Of a stretch of DNA of 64,000 nucleotides, positions 34,556 to 48,874 are shown piece by piece (the stretch's first letter is position 1; the number at the start of each line of letters is the position of its first letter). The stretch covers positions 3,472,001-3,536,000 of the forward strand of contig NZ_AP022615.1 in the NCBI RefSeq assembly GCF_010730745.1, read 5' to 3'. The stretch is from Mycobacterium heidelbergense. GTDB lineage: Bacteria > Actinomycetota > Actinomycetes > Mycobacteriales > Mycobacteriaceae. The position numbers and the translations under genes were made by a program. Below the pieces are notes generated by a model that made no database searches, was not told the origin of the DNA, and saw only the letters and a program-made list of their open reading frames with translations.

Positions 34556-35896
34556 ATGTCGACTTTCATCGGACAGTTAGTCGGGTTCGCGGTCATCGTG
34601 TTCCTGGTCGTGCGGTATGTCGTGCCGCCGGTGCGCAATTTGATGACGGCCCGGCAGAACGTGGTGCGCCAGCAGTTGGCCGACGCCGCCGCGGCCGCCG
34701 AGCGGCTGACGGAGTCGACCACAGCGCACAGCAAGGCCGTGCAGGCCGCCGCGTCGGAGGCGAAACGAGTCGTCGACGAGGCTCAGGTGGACGCGCAACG
34801 GATCACCGAGCAATTCGCGGCCCAGGCCGACGTCGAGGCGGAACGCATCAAGGGACAGGGCGCGCGCCAGGCCGAGCTGCTGCGGGCGCAGCTGACCCGT
34901 CAGCTCCGCCTGGAGCTGGGCCACGAATCCGTGCGCCAGGCGGGGGAGTTGGTGCGCAACTACGTCGCCGACGCGGCGCAACGGTCGGCCACCGTGGATC
35001 GGTTCCTCGACGACCTCGACGCCATGGCGCCGGCGTCCGCCGAGGTCGCCTACCCGCTGCTGACGAAGATGCGCTCGGCCAGCCGGCAGGCCCTGATCAA
35101 CCTGTCGGACCGGTTCGGCGTCATCGCCAAAAGCCTTGACAACAAAGGACTTTATGCCGTCTCCAGCGAGCTGGTGTCGGTGGCGCAATTGCTGGGTCGC
35201 GAGATCGTGGTCACCCGGTATCTCACCGTGCCCGCCGAGGACGCTGCCCCCCGGGTCCGGCTCGTCGAGCGCCTCGTCTCCGGCAAAGTCGGCGACGCGA
35301 CGCTCGACGTCCTGCGGGCGGCCGTATCGGAGCGTTGGTCGGCCGGCCCCGACCTGATCGATGCCATCGAGCACGTGTCGCGGCAGGCGCTGCTGGAAGT
35401 CGCCGAACGTGAGGACCGGGTCGACGAGGTCGAAGACCAGCTGTTCAGGTTTTCCCGCATCCTCGACGCGCAGCCGCGGCTCGCGATCCTGTTGGGCGAC
35501 TACGCCGTTCCGGCCGAGGGTCGGGTGGGACTGCTGCGCGCGGTGCTCGAGAACGCGACCGGCGGGGTCAACCCGGTCGTGGCGGCACTGCTCGCCCAGA
35601 CCGTCGAGCTGCTGAGAGGCGAGCCGGCCGAGGAAGCCATGAAATTCCTGGCGGAGGTTGCGGTGGCGCGCCGCGGCGAAATCGTCGCGCAGGTCGGCGC
35701 GGCCGCCGAACTCAGCGCCGCGCAGCGCACTCGTCTCGCGGAAGTTCTCAGCCGCATCTACGGTCATCCGGTGACGCTGCAGCTGCGGATCGACGCCGAG
35801 TTGCTGGGTGGGCTGCTCATCACCGTGGCTGACGAGGTGATCGACGGGACACTCTCGTCGCGCCTGGCCGCGGCCCGGGCCCAGGTGCCCGACTGA
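34556..35896 (+). CDS. atpH: ATP synthase b-delta fusion subunit
   Basis: 446-residue fusion characteristic of mycobacteria: a b-like N-terminal part with a membrane helix (FIGQLVGFAVIVFLVVRYVV) and coiled coil to about residue 165, then the delta subunit that caps F1. A duplicated delta-like segment fills the middle. Together with AtpF it makes the stator. Homologue of Rv1307. It begins six bases after the atpF stop. Confidence 0.96.
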   Translation: MSTFIGQLVGFAVIVFLVVRYVVPPVRNLMTARQNVVRQQLADAAAAAERLTESTTAHSKAVQAAASEAKRVVDEAQVDAQRITEQFAAQADVEAERIKGQGARQAELLRAQLTRQLRLELGHESVRQAGELVRNYVADAAQRSATVDRFLDDLDAMAPASAEVAYPLLTKMRSASRQALINLSDRFGVIAKSLDNKGLYAVSSELVSVAQLLGREIVVTRYLTVPAEDAAPRVRLVERLVSGKVGDATLDVLRAAVSERWSAGPDLIDAIEHVSRQALLEVAEREDRVDEVEDQLFRFSRILDAQPRLAILLGDYAVPAEGRVGLLRAVLENATGGVNPVVAALLAQTVELLRGEPAEEAMKFLAEVAVARRGEIVAQVGAAAELSAAQRTRLAEVLSRIYGHPVTLQLRIDAELLGGLLITVADEVIDGTLSSRLAAARAQVPD

Positions 35897-35964
35897 ACCA
35901 ACCAGTCACCACAGACCATCAGAGACCACGCTAAGACGAAGATCAAGTAGGAAGACGAAAACCC

Positions 35965-37629
35965 ATGGCAGAGTTGACAATCTCCGCTGACGACATCCAG
36001 GGCGCCATCGAGGAGTACGTAAGTTCCTTCACCGCCGACACCTCCCGCGAGGAAGTCGGTGCCGTCGTCGACGCCGGGGACGGCATCGCCCACGTCGAAG
36101 GCCTGCCGTCCGTCATGACCCAGGAGCTGCTCGAGTTCCCGGGCGGGGTGCTCGGCGTCGCGCTCAACCTCGACGAGCACAGCGTCGGCGCGGTGATCCT
36201 CGGTGACTTCGAGAAGATCGAACAAGGCCAGCAGGTCAAGCGCACCGGCGAGGTCCTCTCGGTGCCCGTCGGCGACGGGTTCTTAGGCCGCGTGGTCAAT
36301 CCACTGGGCGAGCCCATCGACGGGCAGGGCGACGTCGAGACCGACACGCGGCGCGCGCTGGAGATCCAGGCGCCCTCGGTGGTGCAGCGTCAGGGCGTGA
36401 AGGAGCCGCTGCAGACCGGGATCAAGGCCATCGACGCCATGACCCCGATCGGGCGCGGCCAGCGCCAGCTCATCATCGGCGACCGCAAGACCGGCAAGAC
36501 CGCCGTCTGCGTCGACACGATCCTCAACCAGCGGCAGAACTGGGAGAGCGGCGACGAACGCAAGCAGGTGCGGTGCGTGTACGTGGCCATCGGGCAGAAG
36601 GGCACCACGATCGCCGCCGTCCGCCGCGCGCTGGAAGAGGGCGGCGCGATGGACTACACCACGATCGTCGCGGCGCCCGCATCGGACTCCGCCGGGTTCA
36701 AATGGCTTGCGCCGTATACGGGTTCGGCGATCGCCCAGCACTGGATGTACGACGGTAAGCACGTGCTGATCGTCTTCGACGACCTGAGCAAGCAGGCCGA
36801 GGCGTACCGCGCGATCTCGCTGTTGCTGCGCCGCCCACCCGGCCGCGAGGCCTACCCGGGCGACGTGTTCTACCTGCACTCGCGGCTGCTGGAGCGCTGC
36901 GCCAAGCTCTCCGACGAGCTCGGTGGCGGCTCGATGACCGGCCTGCCGATCATCGAGACCAAGGCCAACGACATCTCGGCCTACATCCCCACCAACGTCA
37001 TCTCGATCACCGACGGGCAGTGCTTCCTGGAGTCCGACCTGTTCAACCAGGGGGTGCGGCCGGCCATCAACGTCGGTGTCTCGGTGTCCCGCGTCGGTGG
37101 TGCCGCACAGATCAAGGCGATGAAAGAGGTGGCGGGAAGTCTCCGTCTGGACCTGTCGCAGTTCCGCGAATTGGAGGCCTTCGCCGCGTTCGCCTCCGAT
37201 CTGGATGCCACCTCCAAGGCCCAGCTGGACCGCGGCGCGCGGCTGGTCGAGCTGCTCAAGCAGCCGCAGTACCAGCCCATGCCCGTCGAGGAGCAGGTGG
37301 TTTCGATCTTCCTGGGCACGGGCGGCCACCTGGACTCGGTGCCGGTCGAGGACGTCCGGCGGTTCGAAACCGAACTGCTGGACCACATGCGGGCATCCGA
37401 GGGGAAGATCTTGGCCGGAATCCGTGACAGCGGAAAGCTCTCCGACGAGACGGCCGAGGAACTCGAAAAGATCATCAAGAAATTCAAGAAGGGCTTCGCC
37501 GCCTCGGACGGCGGGTCGGTGGTTCCCGACGAGCACGTCGAGGCGATGGACAAGGAAAACCTGGAAAAGGAATCGGTGACGGTCAAGAAGCCCAAGCCGG
37601 AAAAGGTAGAGAAGAAGGAAAAGAAGTAG
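35965..37629 (+). CDS. atpA: ATP synthase F1 subunit alpha
   Basis: 554 residues with P-loop GDRKTGKTAV in the nucleotide domain and SKQAEAYRAISLLLRRPPGREA near the F1 alpha signature. The C-terminal extension after about residue 510 is lysine- and glutamate-rich (KPKPEKVEKKEKK). Such an extension is known in mycobacteria to suppress ATP hydrolysis. Homologue of Rv1308 (549 residues). Confidence 0.97.
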   Translation: MAELTISADDIQGAIEEYVSSFTADTSREEVGAVVDAGDGIAHVEGLPSVMTQELLEFPGGVLGVALNLDEHSVGAVILGDFEKIEQGQQVKRTGEVLSVPVGDGFLGRVVNPLGEPIDGQGDVETDTRRALEIQAPSVVQRQGVKEPLQTGIKAIDAMTPIGRGQRQLIIGDRKTGKTAVCVDTILNQRQNWESGDERKQVRCVYVAIGQKGTTIAAVRRALEEGGAMDYTTIVAAPASDSAGFKWLAPYTGSAIAQHWMYDGKHVLIVFDDLSKQAEAYRAISLLLRRPPGREAYPGDVFYLHSRLLERCAKLSDELGGGSMTGLPIIETKANDISAYIPTNVISITDGQCFLESDLFNQGVRPAINVGVSVSRVGGAAQIKAMKEVAGSLRLDLSQFRELEAFAAFASDLDATSKAQLDRGARLVELLKQPQYQPMPVEEQVVSIFLGTGGHLDSVPVEDVRRFETELLDHMRASEGKILAGIRDSGKLSDETAEELEKIIKKFKKGFAASDGGSVVPDEHVEAMDKENLEKESVTVKKPKPEKVEKKEKK

Positions 37630-37635
37630 CGACCG

Positions 37636-38532
37636 ATGGCTGCCACACTTCGCGAATTGCGCGGGCGGATCCGTTCCGCCGGCGCGATCAAGAAGATCAC
37701 CAAAGCCCAGGAGCTGATCGCGACCTCGCGCATCGGTAAGGCGCAGGCCCGACTGCAGTCCGCCCGCCCGTACGCGACCGAGATCACCCTGATGCTGACC
37801 ACGCTGTCCAGCGAGGCGGCGCTGGATCATCCGTTGCTCGTCGAGCGGCCCGAACCGAAGCGGGCCGCCGTGCTGGTGGTGTCCTCCGATCGTGGCCTGT
37901 GCGGCGCGTACAACTCCAGCGTCTTCCGTCGCAGCGAGGAGCTGTTTTCGCTGCTGCGGGACGAAGGCAAGGCTCCGGTGCTGTACGTCGTCGGCCGTAA
38001 GGCGTTGAACTACTACAGTTTCCGCAACTGGGACATCACCGAATCGTGGACCGGCTTCTCCGAGCAGCCGACATACGAGAACGCGGCCGAGGTCGCCTCC
38101 ACCCTGGTCGACGCGTTCATGCGGGGCAGCGACGACGAGGGCGTCGACGAGTTGCATATCGTCTACACGGAATTCAAGTCGATGTTGTCGCAGTCCACGG
38201 TGGCCCATCGGATGGCGCCGATGGTCGTGGAATACACGGAGGAGCCCGAGGCCCTGCACACCCTGTATTCGTTCGAGCCGGATGCGACGACGCTCTTCGA
38301 GTCGTTGCTGCCGCGGTACGTGACCACCCGCGTGTACGCGGCGCTGCTGGAATCCGCGGCGTCGGAGCTGGCGTCGCGCCAACGAGCGATGAAGTCGGCA
38401 ACGGATAACGCGGACGACCTCATCAAAGCCCTGACGCTGGAGGCAAACCGCGAGCGGCAGGCCCAGATCACCCAGGAGATTAGCGAAATCGTCGGTGGCG
38501 CAAACGCGCTCGCCGACGCCGCCGCTAGGTAG
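37636..38532 (+). CDS. atpG: ATP synthase F1 subunit gamma
   Basis: Central rotor shaft, 298 residues. Terminal coiled-coil helices are RELRGRIRSAGAIKKITKA and ANRERQAQITQEISEIVGGA, with SDRGLCGAYNSSVFR in the centre. The stretch MRGSDDEGVDELH lies where mycobacterial gamma carries an extra loop. Homologue of Rv1309. Confidence 0.96.
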   Translation: MAATLRELRGRIRSAGAIKKITKAQELIATSRIGKAQARLQSARPYATEITLMLTTLSSEAALDHPLLVERPEPKRAAVLVVSSDRGLCGAYNSSVFRRSEELFSLLRDEGKAPVLYVVGRKALNYYSFRNWDITESWTGFSEQPTYENAAEVASTLVDAFMRGSDDEGVDELHIVYTEFKSMLSQSTVAHRMAPMVVEYTEEPEALHTLYSFEPDATTLFESLLPRYVTTRVYAALLESAASELASRQRAMKSATDNADDLIKALTLEANRERQAQITQEISEIVGGANALADAAAR

Positions 38533-38556
38533 CACCACGAGGAAGCGAAAGAAACG

Positions 38557-40017
<1,461 letters not shown>

Positions 40018-40044
40018 GAGCATCGAGTCGAAAGGTGGTGTGGC

Positions 40045-40410
40045 ATGGCGGAATTGAACGTTGAGATCGTCGCCGTCGACCGAAAGATCTGGTCGGGTGA
40101 GGCAACGTTCCTGTTCACCCGCACCACCGTCGGCGAGATCGGCATCCTGCCCCGCCACATCCCGCTGGTGGCCCAGCTGGTGGACGACGCCATGGTGCGC
40201 GTCGAACGCGACGGCGAGGACGACCTGCGGATCGCGGTGGATGGCGGGTTCTTGTCGGTGACCGAGGAGAGGGTCAGCATCCTGGCCGAATCCGCCGAGT
40301 TCGAGTCGGAGATCGACGAGGCCGCCGCCAAGGAGGATTCCGAGTCCGACGATCCCCGCATCGCCGCCAGGGGACGCGCCAGATTGCGCGCCGTCGGCGC
40401 GATCGACTAA
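40045..40410 (+). CDS. atpC: ATP synthase F1 subunit epsilon
   Basis: 121 residues. The N-terminal beta sandwich (VEIVAVDRKIWSGEATFLFT, GEIGILPRHIPLVAQL) is complete. The C-terminal helical part is short, as usual in mycobacteria. It is the last F1Fo gene; the DUF2550 gene follows after six bases. Homologue of Rv1311. Confidence 0.96.
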   Translation: MAELNVEIVAVDRKIWSGEATFLFTRTTVGEIGILPRHIPLVAQLVDDAMVRVERDGEDDLRIAVDGGFLSVTEERVSILAESAEFESEIDEAAAKEDSESDDPRIAARGRARLRAVGAID

Positions 40411-40416
40411 TCGCCG

Positions 40417-40860
40417 ATGAGCGCGCCCATGGTTGGCATGGTCGTGCTCGTTGTCGTATTAGCGGCGGCCGTCGTCGCCCTGAGTTATCGGTTGTGGAAG
40501 CTGCGCCAGGGCGGAACCGCGGCGATCATGCGCGACATCCCCGCGGTCGGAGGTCACGGCTGGCGGCACGGCGTGATCCGCTACCGCGGCGGCGAGGCCG
40601 CCTTCTACCGGCTGTCCAGCCTGCGGTTGTGGCCGGATCGCCGGCTCAGCCGCCGAGGTGTGGAGATCGTTGCCCGACGTGCGCCGCGCGGCGACGAGTT
40701 CGACATCATGACCGACGAGATCGTCGTGCTGGAGCTGCGCGACACGACGCAGGACCGCAGGTCCGGCTACGAGATCGCGCTCGACAAGGGCGCGTTGACG
40801 GCGTTCTTGTCCTGGCTGGAATCCCGTCCCTCGCCGCGCGCACGCCGTCGCAGCGTCTGA
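40417..40860 (+). CDS. DUF2550 membrane-anchored protein
   Basis: 147 residues: a single N-terminal helix (MVVLVVVLAAAVVALSYRLW) and a soluble beta-rich domain (HGVIRYRGGEAAFYRLSSLRLWPDRRL). Homologue of Rv1312, always found after atpC in mycobacteria. No reaction is known. A link to ATP synthase is suggested only by position. Confidence 0.88.
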   Translation: MSAPMVGMVVLVVVLAAAVVALSYRLWKLRQGGTAAIMRDIPAVGGHGWRHGVIRYRGGEAAFYRLSSLRLWPDRRLSRRGVEIVARRAPRGDEFDIMTDEIVVLELRDTTQDRRSGYEIALDKGALTAFLSWLESRPSPRARRRSV

Positions 40861-40877
40861 CCGGACCGGCAGGGTCG

Positions 40878-40937
40878 GCGAGCAGACGCAGACTCGCATA
40901 AATCCGGCCGGATTTATGCGAGTCTGCGTCTGCTCGC
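40878..40937. terminator. 60-bp perfect palindrome between convergent genes
   Basis: Two 30-bp arms pair without mismatch or loop: 40878-40907 against 40908-40937, centred on CCGG/CCGG. It starts 17 bp after the DUF2550 stop and ends 14 bp before the cobO stop, so it would end transcription from both sides. The left arm begins GCGAGCAGACGCAGACTCG. Related GCGAGCAGACGC words are frequent in mycobacterial intergenic DNA as far as I recall. Confidence 0.8.
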
Positions 40938-40951
40938 GCAGTGCTTGGGGC

Positions 40952-41524
40952 TTATTCGTCGCCGCCCGGTCGCCAGAGCACATCCCCGCCGGGGTTGGCC
41001 GCCCGCGCCAGGATGAACAGCAGGTCCGAGAGCCGGTTCAGGTATTTCGCCGGCAGCACGCTGACCCCTTCCGGGTGGGCATCGACCGCGGCCCACGCCG
41101 ACCGCTCGGCCCGGCGCACCACGGTGCGGGCGACGTGCAACAGCGCCGATAGCGGCGAACCACCCGGCAGCACAAAGGAATTCAGCGCCGGCAAGGGCTC
41201 GTTGTATGTGTCGCACCATTTTTCGAGCCGATCGATGTAGGCCTGGGCGACGCGGAGCGGCGGATGCTTCGGATTTTCCACCACGGGGGTCGACAGGTCC
41301 GCGCCGGCGTCGAACAGGTCGTTCTGAATCCGCCGCAGCACACCGGCGACTTCCTCGTCGGGCCGACCGAGGGCGATCGCGACGCCGATCGCGGAGTTGG
41401 CCTCGTCGCAATCCGCGTACGCCACCAGCCGGAGATCGGTTTTGGAGACCCGGGAGAAATCGCTCAATCCCGTCGTCCCGTCGTCGCCGGTCCGCGTGTA
41501 GATGCGGGTCAGGTGCACTGCCAT
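40952..41524 (-). CDS. cobO: ATP:cob(I)alamin adenosyltransferase, PduO type
   Basis: Makes adenosylcobalamin from cob(I)alamin and ATP. 190 residues from the ATG at 41524 (MAVHLTRIYTRTGDDGTTGL), the standard PduO N-terminal ATP-binding motif, with VARTVVRRAERSAW and the C-terminal YLNRLSDLLFILAR. Homologue of Rv1314c. The cofactor serves methylmalonyl-CoA mutase, whose epimerase is also encoded in this window. Confidence 0.92.
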   Translation of the reverse strand: MAVHLTRIYTRTGDDGTTGLSDFSRVSKTDLRLVAYADCDEANSAIGVAIALGRPDEEVAGVLRRIQNDLFDAGADLSTPVVENPKHPPLRVAQAYIDRLEKWCDTYNEPLPALNSFVLPGGSPLSALLHVARTVVRRAERSAWAAVDAHPEGVSVLPAKYLNRLSDLLFILARAANPGGDVLWRPGGDE

Positions 41525-41594
41525 GAGCAAACCGTACTCGGCCGGCCGACTCGGCTGACTGACAACCGCAAAGCGCTTCACTAGACTGACGCGG

Positions 41595-42848
41595 GTGGCT
41601 GAGCGATTCGTGGTGACCGGCGGCAACCGGTTGTCCGGCGAAGTCGCTGTAGGGGGCGCCAAGAACAGCGTGCTCAAGCTGATGGCCGCGACGCTGCTGG
41701 CCGAGGGCACCAGCACGATCACCAACTGCCCCGACATCCTCGATGTGCCGCTGATGGCGGAGGTGCTGCGGGGTTTGGGCGCCAACGTCGAACTCGACGG
41801 CGACGTCGCCCGAATCACCTCGCCCGACGAGCCGAAGTACGACGCGGACTTCGCCGCGGTGCGACAGTTCCGGGCCTCGGTCTGCGTGCTGGGCCCGCTG
41901 GTCGGCCGGTGCAAGCGGGCCAGGGTCGCGCTTCCGGGCGGTGACGCGATCGGCTCGCGTCCGCTCGACATGCATCAGGCGGGCCTGCGGCAGCTCGGCG
42001 CGCACTGCAATATCGAGCACGGGTGTGTGGTCGCAGAGGCAGATGCGTTGCGCGGCGCGGAGATTCAGTTGGAGTTTCCATCGGTGGGGGCCACCGAGAA
42101 CATCCTGATGGCCGCCGTCGTGGCCGAGGGCGTCACGACGATTCACAACGCGGCGCGCGAACCCGACGTCGTCGATCTGTGCACGATGCTCAACCAGATG
42201 GGCGCACAGATCGAAGGCGCGGGTTCGCCGACCATGACCATCACCGGCGTCCCGCGGCTGTACCCGACCGAGCACCGCGTCATCGGGGACCGCATCGTCG
42301 CCGCCACCTGGGGCATCGCCGCCGCCATCACCCGCGGCGACATCTCGGTGAAGGGTGCCGACCCGGCGCACCTCCAGGTGGTGCTGCACAAGCTGCACGA
42401 CGCGGGCGCGACCGTCACCCAGACCGACGACAGCTTCCGGGTGACGCAGTACGAGCGCCCGAAGGCCGTCAACGTCGCGACGTTGCCCTTCCCCGGGTTT
42501 CCGACCGATTTGCAGCCGATGGCCATCGCCCTGGCGTCGATCGCCGACGGCACGTCGATGATCACGGAGAACGTGTTCGAGGCGCGCTTCCGGTTCGTCG
42601 AAGAGATGATCCGGCTCGGCGCCGACGCCCGCACCGACGGGCACCACGCCGTCGTGCGGGGTCTCCCGCAACTCTCCAGCGCCCCGGTGTGGTGTTCGGA
42701 CATCCGGGCCGGCGCCGGGTTGGTGCTCGCCGGGCTGGTCGCCGACGGCGACACCGAGGTCCACGACGTCTTCCACATCGACCGCGGCTACCCGTTATTC
42801 GTCGAGAACCTGGCCGTTTTGGGAGCGGAGATCGAGCGGGTAGAGTAG
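41595..42848 (+). CDS. murA: UDP-N-acetylglucosamine 1-carboxyvinyltransferase
   Basis: First committed step of peptidoglycan synthesis: enolpyruvyl transfer from PEP to UDP-GlcNAc. 417 residues from the GTG at 41595. GGAKNSVLKLMAATLL at the N-terminus holds the catalytic Lys-Asn pair. The loop residue that is Cys in fosfomycin-sensitive enzymes is Asp (D117, codon 41943-41945, in LPGGDAIGSRP), giving intrinsic fosfomycin resistance as in H37Rv. The rRNA promoter follows directly. Homologue of Rv1315. Confidence 0.97.
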   Translation: MAERFVVTGGNRLSGEVAVGGAKNSVLKLMAATLLAEGTSTITNCPDILDVPLMAEVLRGLGANVELDGDVARITSPDEPKYDADFAAVRQFRASVCVLGPLVGRCKRARVALPGGDAIGSRPLDMHQAGLRQLGAHCNIEHGCVVAEADALRGAEIQLEFPSVGATENILMAAVVAEGVTTIHNAAREPDVVDLCTMLNQMGAQIEGAGSPTMTITGVPRLYPTEHRVIGDRIVAATWGIAAAITRGDISVKGADPAHLQVVLHKLHDAGATVTQTDDSFRVTQYERPKAVNVATLPFPGFPTDLQPMAIALASIADGTSMITENVFEARFRFVEEMIRLGADARTDGHHAVVRGLPQLSSAPVWCSDIRAGAGLVLAGLVADGDTEVHDVFHIDRGYPLFVENLAVLGAEIERVE

Positions 42849-42905
42849 TCGCCAGGTAATGCCCAACAGGCGCGGTCACCACGCGAAGATGACCGAAACC
42901 GGGGC

Positions 42906-42935
42906 TTGACTCCCCTACCGGATCTGTATTAAGCT
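42906..42935 (+). promoter_or_regulatory. rRNA operon promoter P1
   Basis: TTGACT (42906-42911), 18 bp, TAAGCT (42930-42935). The stretch and the following GGCAGGGTTGCCCC match what I recall of the single rrn promoter after murA in slow-growing mycobacteria. Initiation is expected near 42942. The leader to 43148 has no gene. Confidence 0.85.
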
Positions 42936-42976
42936 GGCAGGGTTGCCCCAAAGCGGGCGAAAATAAGCAAGAGTGT

Positions 42977-42996
42977 TGTTTGAGAACTCAATAGTG
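42977..42996 (+). promoter_or_regulatory. boxA-type antitermination site in the rRNA leader
   Basis: TGTTTGAGAACTCAATAGTG, repeated with two changes at 44851-44870 before the 23S gene. These sites load the Nus antitermination complex. CAATAGTGTG (42989-42998) also pairs perfectly with CACACTATTG (44778-44787) after the 16S gene, forming the RNase III processing stem. Confidence 0.75.
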
Positions 42997-43148
42997 TGTT
43001 TGGTCTTTTTATTTTGTTGTTGTTTTTTGACTACACCTAGCACTCCCCGTGTATGGGTGTGGTCGCAATTTATCTAGATGCCAGTTTTGGTGTCTTTTTG
43101 TTAGGTCAGATTTTCTCTGATTGTAAATTCACCTCGTTATCGAGGGGT

Positions 43149-48055
<4,907 letters not shown>

Positions 48056-48146
48056 CATCGCAACCACATCCGTCAACGCCGCAAGGCGTAGAACACCGCA
48101 CCCCCCCACCAGAACAACCAAAATGAATAGTGTTTCCGTAATAGAG

Positions 48147-48261
48147 TTACGGCGGCCACAGCGACAGGGAAACGCCCGGTCCCATTCCGAACCCGGAAGC
48201 TAAGCCTGTCAGCGCCGATGATACTGCCCAATCCGGGTGGAAAAGTAGGACACCGCCGAAC
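48147..48261 (+). rRNA. rrf: 5S ribosomal RNA
   Basis: 115 nt, from TTACGGCGGCCACAGCG to GTAGGACACCGCCGAAC; the ends pair. Conserved CCCGGTCCCATTCCGAAC is present. Last gene of the rRNA operon. Confidence 0.95.
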
Positions 48262-48266
48262 ATACA

Positions 48267-48298
48267 CAAAAACACCCCCGGCAACGGGGGTGTTTTTG
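48267..48298 (+). terminator. Intrinsic terminator of the rRNA operon
   Basis: A perfect 14-bp stem (48267-48280 with 48285-48298) closed by a GCAA tetraloop. The 5' arm has an A-run and the 3' arm ends in TGTTTTTG. It lies five bases after 5S. It is one of the few textbook rho-independent terminators in this GC-rich window. Confidence 0.92.
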
Positions 48299-48312
48299 CA
48301 TGCTCATCAGTC

Positions 48313-48376
48313 GCCAGCGTGCGTGTTTGTACGGCGACACGCCGTTACGAGCGGACAACTGTGCACGCTCGACGCC
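48313..48376. repeat. Intergenic hairpin repeat, copy B
   Basis: Between the rRNA terminator and the convergent ogt gene. It shares GTGCGTGTTTGTAC, CGACACGCCGT and GCACGCTCG with the element at 6748-6803. Outer arms AGCGTGC (48316-48322) and GCACGCT (48363-48369) pair perfectly, with inner arms GCGTGT/ACACGC. Both copies sit between gene 3' ends. Confidence 0.65.
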
Positions 48377-48382
48377 GGGACC

Positions 48383-48874
48383 TCAGTCGAATAGCGTCAA
48401 ATTCGCGCGTTGCCTCTCCAGTTCGAGCAGGGCCCGCTTTCGCTCGAGCCCGCCGCCGTAGCCGGTGAGGCTGCCGCTGGCCCCGATCACGCGATGGCAG
48501 GGAACGACGATCGCGATGGGATTGTGGCCGTTGGCCAATCCCACGGCGCGCGCGGAACCCGGGGCGCCGATCTGTTCGGCGATTTCCCCGTAGGATCTGG
48601 TTTCCCCGTACGGGATTGTCAGCAGCGCCCTCCACACTCGCCGCTGGAATTCGGTCCCGCGCAGGTCGAGGTCGAGGTCGAAGTCGCTGAGCTCGCCGGC
48701 GAAATAGGCGGTGAGTTGCTCGACGGCGTCGCCAAACGCCCCCGGATCGGGCGACCAGTCGGCGCGGCTCGGTTCGTAGGTCTGGTCGACCATCCGCAGA
48801 TTCGTCAGCACCGAGTCGCGCCCGGCCAGGGTCAGCGGTCCGATCGGGCTGTCGATCGTGCGGTAGTGGATCAT
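48383..48874 (-). CDS. ogt: Methylated-DNA--protein-cysteine methyltransferase
   Basis: Repairs O6-alkylguanine by one-time transfer of the alkyl group to its cysteine. 163 residues from the ATG at 48874. Active site C126 is in VVPCHRVIG, and the arginine-finger helix is SYGEIAEQIGAPGSARAVG. The start overlaps the stop of the alkA gene (ATGA), so the two repair genes are coupled. Homologue of Rv1316c. Confidence 0.95.
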   Translation of the reverse strand: MIHYRTIDSPIGPLTLAGRDSVLTNLRMVDQTYEPSRADWSPDPGAFGDAVEQLTAYFAGELSDFDLDLDLRGTEFQRRVWRALLTIPYGETRSYGEIAEQIGAPGSARAVGLANGHNPIAIVVPCHRVIGASGSLTGYGGGLERKRALLELERQRANLTLFD

